A stretch of 64,000 bases of DNA from Rheinheimera pacifica (GTDB taxonomy: Bacteria > Pseudomonadota > Gammaproteobacteria > Enterobacterales > Alteromonadaceae): NCBI RefSeq assembly GCF_900108485.1, contig NZ_FNXF01000004.1, forward strand, positions 62,001-126,000, in the 5' to 3' direction. Below are positions 59,898-64,000 of this stretch, one piece after another. The notes below the pieces were generated by a model. The model was not told the origin of the DNA. It made no database searches and saw only the letters and a list, made by a program, of their open reading frames with translations. Within the stretch, counting starts at the first letter, position 1. Each line of letters opens with the position of its first letter. The position numbers were made by a program, and so were the translations under genes.

Positions 59898-62051
59898 TTA
59901 CTTAACACCCATTTCTTTTAACAGGTTATCTGCGCCGTCCAGCTGCATTTGCCACAGCATAAAACGGTGATCTACCTGAATAGAGCGGGTGTTGTCCGGG
60001 TTGTAGTCCCAATCTGAAATGATGGAATCCAGCGTGCCGTCAAAGGCTAAACCTACCAGTTCGGCTTTGCTGTTTAATACTGCCGAGCCTGAGTTGCCGC
60101 CGGTAATATCCAGCGTAGCCAGGTAGTTTACCGGTACTGAATTTAAGCTTTCTACCTTGTACGGGCCATATTGCTTGGCTTTTATCGCATCCAGCTGTTT
60201 TTGCGGTGCATTAAATTCACCTTCGCCGGTTGCTTTGGCAGTAATACCGCGCAGCGTGGTAAAGGGAGCCCAGGCGTTGCCATCTTCATTGCCGTTTGCG
60301 CGGCCTTTTACATTACCGTAAGTTACCCGCAGCGTGCTGTTGGCATCCGGGTAAACTGCCTGGCCTTTAGACTGCATAAAGGCAATTTTGGCGCGCATAT
60401 AGCTGGCATAGGCCTGCTGAATTTTACCGGCTAGCTCTTCTTCTTCGGCTTCACGTTTTAAATCGGTTTTATACAGTGCTACTGCAGCTTTAACAAAAGC
60501 ATCGTTGCTTTGGGCAAATTGTTGCGGTGTGCTGTCCAGCAGGGCAGTACGTTTAGCCGGATCAGTTAAATCGCTGTTGGCGTACCAGCTGTCAATCAGG
60601 CTTTTTAGCTGCTCGTTGCTCATACCATCTTTAATGCCCATCGCTTTGTCAAAATCTGCGTTACGCTGTTTTTTTGGCAAAGTGGCGTATTTGCTCAGGT
60701 TGTGCAGGTCCAGCGCTTTTTCTACGCCAACATCCAGGTTGCGTTCCATGCCGGCAACAAAGGCTTTATAACGTGGAATATCGCGCTGCTGAAAGCCAGC
60801 TTTACGTTGAGCATCCGGTTTGGTGCTTTCCTGAGCCAAACGATACAGTGCGCGTGATGCTGCCAGCAGGCGCGGGGTAGCATTGTTTAGCAGGTAATTG
60901 GCACGCTCTTTGGTTTGGTTTTCTTTTAACAGTTTTTCTATTGCGGTTAAGTCTTTAGCGTAGGCTTTTTTATTGTCGCTGTTGCTGTTAACCCAGGCAG
61001 TAAGGGCTTGATGCTCTTGTGTTTTACGCTGTAAAAAGTCGCTTTGAGCAAAGCTGTCCAACATGCCCTGGCGGTTTTTCATATAGTTATTTAAGCCGGC
61101 AACACGGCTGGCATACTTTAATTCTGCATCTTTATTGCTGGCAGTTTCGCGGGCAATAATATCCAGCGTGTCTTTAAACTGCGCAACGGTATTGGGGTAA
61201 GCCCATTCAAAGGTGTCGCTGACTTCGCTGGGTAAACGGTGGCGGTTAGTGCGGCCGGGGTAACCCAGCGCCATGACAAAATCACCTTCTTTTAAGCCGT
61301 CTTTGGCCAGCGTTAAATGGTAATCCGGTTTATAGGGCACGTTATCTACGCTGTAATCTGCCGATTTACCCTCTGGGCTGACATAAGCACGGTAGAAACT
61401 GTAATCACCGGTGTGACGCGGCCACATCCAGTTGTCGGTGTCACCGCCAAATTTGCCGACACCTTCAGCCGGGGCATGTACTAAACGCACATCTTTAATT
61501 TCCAGTTGTTTAATCAGATAAAACTCTAAACTGCCGTAATAGGCCGCTACGGTGCAGCGGTGGCCTTCGTCTTTTTCGCAGCCAGCGATAATAGCTTTTT
61601 GGTTAGCTTCAATGGCATCTACGCGCTTTTTACCGCTTAATTTGGCGGTTTTGGCATCAATAACCTGGTCGGTAACGTTATCTACGGCTTTAGTAACAAA
61701 AATGCGGCTACCCGGTGCGGCGGCAACTTCATCGCCTGGCTGTTGGGCTAAAAAACCATTGGCCAGTAAGTCGTTTTCTGGTGTGGAGTTGTGCGCAATG
61801 CTGCCATAAACACAGTGGTGGTTAGTGGCAACCAAACCATTGGGTGACACAAAAGATGCTGAACAGCCGCCCAAACTGACAATAGCGGCAGCCGGAAATT
61901 CGGTTAATTTGCTTAAGTTAGCCGGGTCCAGTTCAAGACCAGCAGCTTTTAACTCGGTGGCAATTTGCGGCAGTTGTTGTGGCATCCACATGCCTTCATC
62001 AGCCATAGCGAAACTGCTGGCAAGCGCCAGCATCAGAATGGATTTTTTCAT
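59898..62051 (-). CDS. S46 family dipeptidyl-peptidase
   Basis: The 717-residue exported serine peptidase has a signal peptide (about 1-17, ASSFAMA) and the S46 fold. The catalytic His is in GCSASFVSPNGLVATNHHCVYG (near 78), the Asp in the GGDTDNWMWPRHTGDYSFYRAYV region (near 215) and the Ser in DITGGNSGSAVLN (near 645). S46 enzymes remove dipeptides from protein N-termini in the periplasm; DPP7-type and DPP11-type differ at an S1 residue that cannot be assigned here without an alignment. Length matches the family. It is monocistronic. Confidence 0.92.
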   Translation of the reverse strand: MKKSILMLALASSFAMADEGMWMPQQLPQIATELKAAGLELDPANLSKLTEFPAAAIVSLGGCSASFVSPNGLVATNHHCVYGSIAHNSTPENDLLANGFLAQQPGDEVAAAPGSRIFVTKAVDNVTDQVIDAKTAKLSGKKRVDAIEANQKAIIAGCEKDEGHRCTVAAYYGSLEFYLIKQLEIKDVRLVHAPAEGVGKFGGDTDNWMWPRHTGDYSFYRAYVSPEGKSADYSVDNVPYKPDYHLTLAKDGLKEGDFVMALGYPGRTNRHRLPSEVSDTFEWAYPNTVAQFKDTLDIIARETASNKDAELKYASRVAGLNNYMKNRQGMLDSFAQSDFLQRKTQEHQALTAWVNSNSDNKKAYAKDLTAIEKLLKENQTKERANYLLNNATPRLLAASRALYRLAQESTKPDAQRKAGFQQRDIPRYKAFVAGMERNLDVGVEKALDLHNLSKYATLPKKQRNADFDKAMGIKDGMSNEQLKSLIDSWYANSDLTDPAKRTALLDSTPQQFAQSNDAFVKAAVALYKTDLKREAEEEELAGKIQQAYASYMRAKIAFMQSKGQAVYPDANSTLRVTYGNVKGRANGNEDGNAWAPFTTLRGITAKATGEGEFNAPQKQLDAIKAKQYGPYKVESLNSVPVNYLATLDITGGNSGSAVLNSKAELVGLAFDGTLDSIISDWDYNPDNTRSIQVDHRFMLWQMQLDGADNLLKEMGVK

Positions 62052-62204
62052 AAGTACTCTTTTATTTTAATTTTGACAGGAATATTACACGTAAGACGGC
62101 AGCTATAGTCGATGCCAGCGCGAACCTTGTCAATACTCAGCTAAAGCGGCTAATGCCGCTATGCGACAGTTATCGCGGTTCAAGCGTTGGGTGATAGAGG
62201 TGGC

Positions 62205-63683
62205 TTATTTATCGGAAAACCAACAAGGCTGATTCCGGCCCAGCCGCTTGGCTTGATACATAGCTGTGTCGGCCTGACGCAGTAGCTCATCACTATTGCT
62301 GTTACCCTGAAACAATACCAGGCCGATACTGCAGGCGCATTGATGCATATTGTTTTCAGACAACGGATAGGGGCGGGAAAGTACCTGGGTGATTTTGGTG
62401 GCAATTTGTTGCATATAGTGTTTGCTGCGTTCGGCATCCGTATCAATATCGCGTAGTAATACAATGAACTCATCGCCACCAAAGCGGGCTACGGTATCGG
62501 CCTGACGCACAGTACTCAGCAGACGTCTGGCTACGTCTGCCAGTAAGTTGTCACCTTTTTTATGGCCGTATATATCATTTACCGGTTTAAAGTTATCCAG
62601 ATCGATAAACATTAAACCGCTGTATTTCTGGCCGCGTTGGCTTGATGCTATCGCCTGCAGTAAGTGTTCTTCCAATAAACGGCGATTGGCCAGGCCGGTG
62701 AGGTTGTCGTAAAACGCTAATCGCCGGATCTGTGCGGCACTAAGGCTACGGCTAATGGCCAACTCAGCCAGATTGCTATAGGCTTTTATAATATTAAGTT
62801 GCTCAGCTGAAGGGGTGGCCGGTTGATGATGGTAGATAGCAAAGGTACCCAGCACCTTACCCTGAGCATTTTTAACCGGCTGTGACCAGCAGGCTTTCAC
62901 ATCGGCCAGCTGTGCCAGCGCCTGGTAAGGTTGCCAGTATGGATGGGTGTTGATGTCTGTTACGATAACCGTTTCACCGGTAAAGGCTGCTGTACCGCAA
63001 GAGCCTACGCCCATGCCAATAGTTATGCCGTCTAATGTCTTATTGTATTTATCCGGTAACGATGGCGCTGCACCATGATGCAGAGCTTTACCATCTTCGT
63101 CCAGCAACAGAATTGAGCACAGCATTTCGGGGTGCAGCAGCTCTACCTGAGTCACCAGAGTGTGAAGTATGCTTTTTAGTTCGGTACCTTCGCTAATCTG
63201 GCTTAAAATTTGATTTTGGAGTAGTAACTCCTGCGTGTGCTGGGCTACCTGTAGTGTTGTTTGTTGCAGGTGCTGCTGATAGCGGGCATTTATCAGGCTG
63301 AGTTTTGTAATTTGTAGCGTCAGAGGGACCAGCATTTGCGTTATGCTATCGGGCTGGATTTCGCCCGCAGTTGCAATGTTCTGCCGTCGTTTGCCGATAA
63401 GCAAACTGGCAATATGTTCGCCGTCCAGCATTATTGGTGTAGCGTAACTTTGCTGGCAGAGTTCGGATGGTTGCGGTAAACCCAAGCGGGTATCTGGCCA
63501 GTCGGATGACGCCAGCACTTTGCCATATATATCTAGCAATGCCACAGGAAAGCCCATTAACTGCAGGATATTGCTAAATACGGTGTTAAGTGCGGAAAAA
63601 TCAATAGCTGTAACCAGTTTACTGGCTGGTTCATTATCAAGTGGGTGGTGTGACAGTGCACTGCCGGTGGATACGTCCTGCAT
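62205..63683 (-). CDS. GAF-type sensor diguanylate cyclase
   Basis: The 492-residue protein lacks obvious membrane segments. An N-terminal PocR/PAS-like sensor (about 20-105; PVALLDIYGKVLASSDWPDTR) is followed by a coiled stretch, a GAF domain (about 165-310; GMGVGSCGTAAFTGETVIVTDI) and a GGDEF domain (about 325-485). The cyclase signature GGDEF is perfect, preceded five residues earlier by the I-site RQAD. DNFKPVNDIYGHKKGD and LTGLANRRLLEEHL are typical. It should synthesise c-di-GMP under feedback control. The stop lies 154 bp from the S46 gene start, with no terminator recognised. Confidence 0.92.
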   Translation of the reverse strand: MQDVSTGSALSHHPLDNEPASKLVTAIDFSALNTVFSNILQLMGFPVALLDIYGKVLASSDWPDTRLGLPQPSELCQQSYATPIMLDGEHIASLLIGKRRQNIATAGEIQPDSITQMLVPLTLQITKLSLINARYQQHLQQTTLQVAQHTQELLLQNQILSQISEGTELKSILHTLVTQVELLHPEMLCSILLLDEDGKALHHGAAPSLPDKYNKTLDGITIGMGVGSCGTAAFTGETVIVTDINTHPYWQPYQALAQLADVKACWSQPVKNAQGKVLGTFAIYHHQPATPSAEQLNIIKAYSNLAELAISRSLSAAQIRRLAFYDNLTGLANRRLLEEHLLQAIASSQRGQKYSGLMFIDLDNFKPVNDIYGHKKGDNLLADVARRLLSTVRQADTVARFGGDEFIVLLRDIDTDAERSKHYMQQIATKITQVLSRPYPLSENNMHQCACSIGLVLFQGNSNSDELLRQADTAMYQAKRLGRNQPCWFSDK

Positions 63684-63794
63684 CTGGATCTGCTTAGCCT
63701 CGGCTTACATATACTGCGATTTAACCGTGATAAGGTTAACAGTGTAGTCAAGGTTATATATTACCGCCATCTTACCGTTAACTGATAAGAGTAC

Positions 63795-63829
63795 ACCAGC
63801 GGCAGTTTGCAAAGTTAACTGCCGCTGGT
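63795..63829 (-). terminator. long hairpin downstream of hisIE
   Basis: ACCAGCGGCAGTT and AACTGCCGCTGGT are perfect 13-bp arms with a 9-nt loop. On the minus strand it follows the hisIE stop by 15 bp, and the sequence after it (GTACTCTT) is only weakly T-rich. It probably ends the histidine transcript. Confidence 0.6.
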
Positions 63830-63844
63830 TGTTGTGGCGGTATG

Positions 63845-64000
63845 TTATTTATGCCGCTGTTGCAGTACGTTAATTACATCGTTCAGTTCCAGCTTTTGGC
63901 TGCGTAGCAGTACCAGCAGGTGGAAAATTAAATCAGCCGCTTCGTTAGCCAGCTCTTCTTTATCACCTGCCATGGCGGCCAGAGCAGATTCAACGCCTTC
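63845..64000 (-). CDS. hisI: phosphoribosyl-ATP pyrophosphatase end (HisE part of HisIE), partial
   Basis: Only the last 51 codons are in the window; the gene runs off the right edge. The peptide [20 protein letters not shown] continues [20 protein letters not shown], the HisE MazG-like motif with the Glu-Ala-Ala-Asp metal ligands. HisE hydrolyses phosphoribosyl-ATP, the second step of histidine synthesis. In gammaproteobacteria it is fused to HisI; that fusion cannot be seen here. It is the last gene of a his operon that lies to the right. Confidence 0.9.
   Translation of the reverse strand, partial: EGVESALAAMAGDKEELANEAADLIFHLLVLLRSQKLELNDVINVLQQRHK

Noticed and set aside
1..64000. tRNA, rRNA, CRISPR arrays, insertion sequences, prophage
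   Set aside because: I looked for conserved tRNA arms, regularly spaced direct repeats and transposase or integrase motifs and saw none; a covariance search could still find a short ncRNA.

Overview
The window is a 64 kb piece of a gammaproteobacterial chromosome with gene density above 90 percent. Gene content and order point to the Alteromonadales and relatives, most likely the Rheinheimera / Alishewanella / Arsukibacterium group. The pointers are a TyrR-type phenylalanine/tyrosine catabolic cluster, the nrdR-ribD-ribE-ribBA-ribH-nusB-thiL-pgpA string, xseB-ispA-dxs next to sodium-type pomAB stators and thiI, yggS-proC-yggT with pilTU, an S46 peptidase, and many c-di-GMP proteins. The genus is an inference; no rRNA, tRNA, prophage, insertion sequence or CRISPR array was seen.

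Layout. 1-6.5 kb: aromatic amino-acid degradation (phhA tail, phhB, the regulator phhR, then hpd-hmgA-fahA-maiA), with two matching TyrR-like operators in front of phhR and hpd. 6.7-16 kb: cheV, two unknown small genes, gloB-mltD, a YafS-like methyltransferase, a GNAT enzyme, DUF2058, srmB, a cold-shock gene and LexA-boxed dinB. 16-23 kb: glyA, then the riboflavin/nusB/thiL/pgpA operon. 23-33 kb: a large propeller-GGDEF sensor, xseB-ispA-dxs, pomAB, thiI. 33-43 kb: panE, a VanZ-like gene, yajQ, a cobalamin riboswitch with btuB, msrA, a membrane GGDEF/EAL protein, ccoG and a MocR-type regulator. 43-46.7 kb: an accessory stretch (VOC protein, DUF4160/DUF2442-HTH pair, SDR, DUF924, FMN-binding stress protein, a 57-residue Pmp3 protein). 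46.7-56 kb: a DUF885 lipoprotein, then yggS-proC-yggT-yggU-DUF4426-rdgB-hemW diverging from pilT-pilU-CBS. 56-64 kb: lytic transglycosylase, DUF3422 protein, rhtA, a second CBS protein, S46 peptidase, a GAF-like/GGDEF cyclase and the 3-prime end of hisIE.

How the genes fit together. PhhAB turn phenylalanine into tyrosine, and Hpd, HmgA, MaiA and FahA carry 4-hydroxyphenylpyruvate to fumarate and acetoacetate; the shared operator suggests PhhR controls both itself and this operon. Surface behaviour is a second theme: CheV, PomAB, PilTU, three GGDEF/EAL proteins and two CBS proteins.

Most of the window is conserved housekeeping DNA. The most unusual signal is a pair of about 88 bp intergenic elements (5732-5818 and 59754-59842, opposite orientation). 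They share a 58-nt core, differ almost completely in their outer stem arms while each keeps its own arms complementary, and show three compensatory base-pair changes in two inner hairpins. They look like copies of a structured dispersed element.
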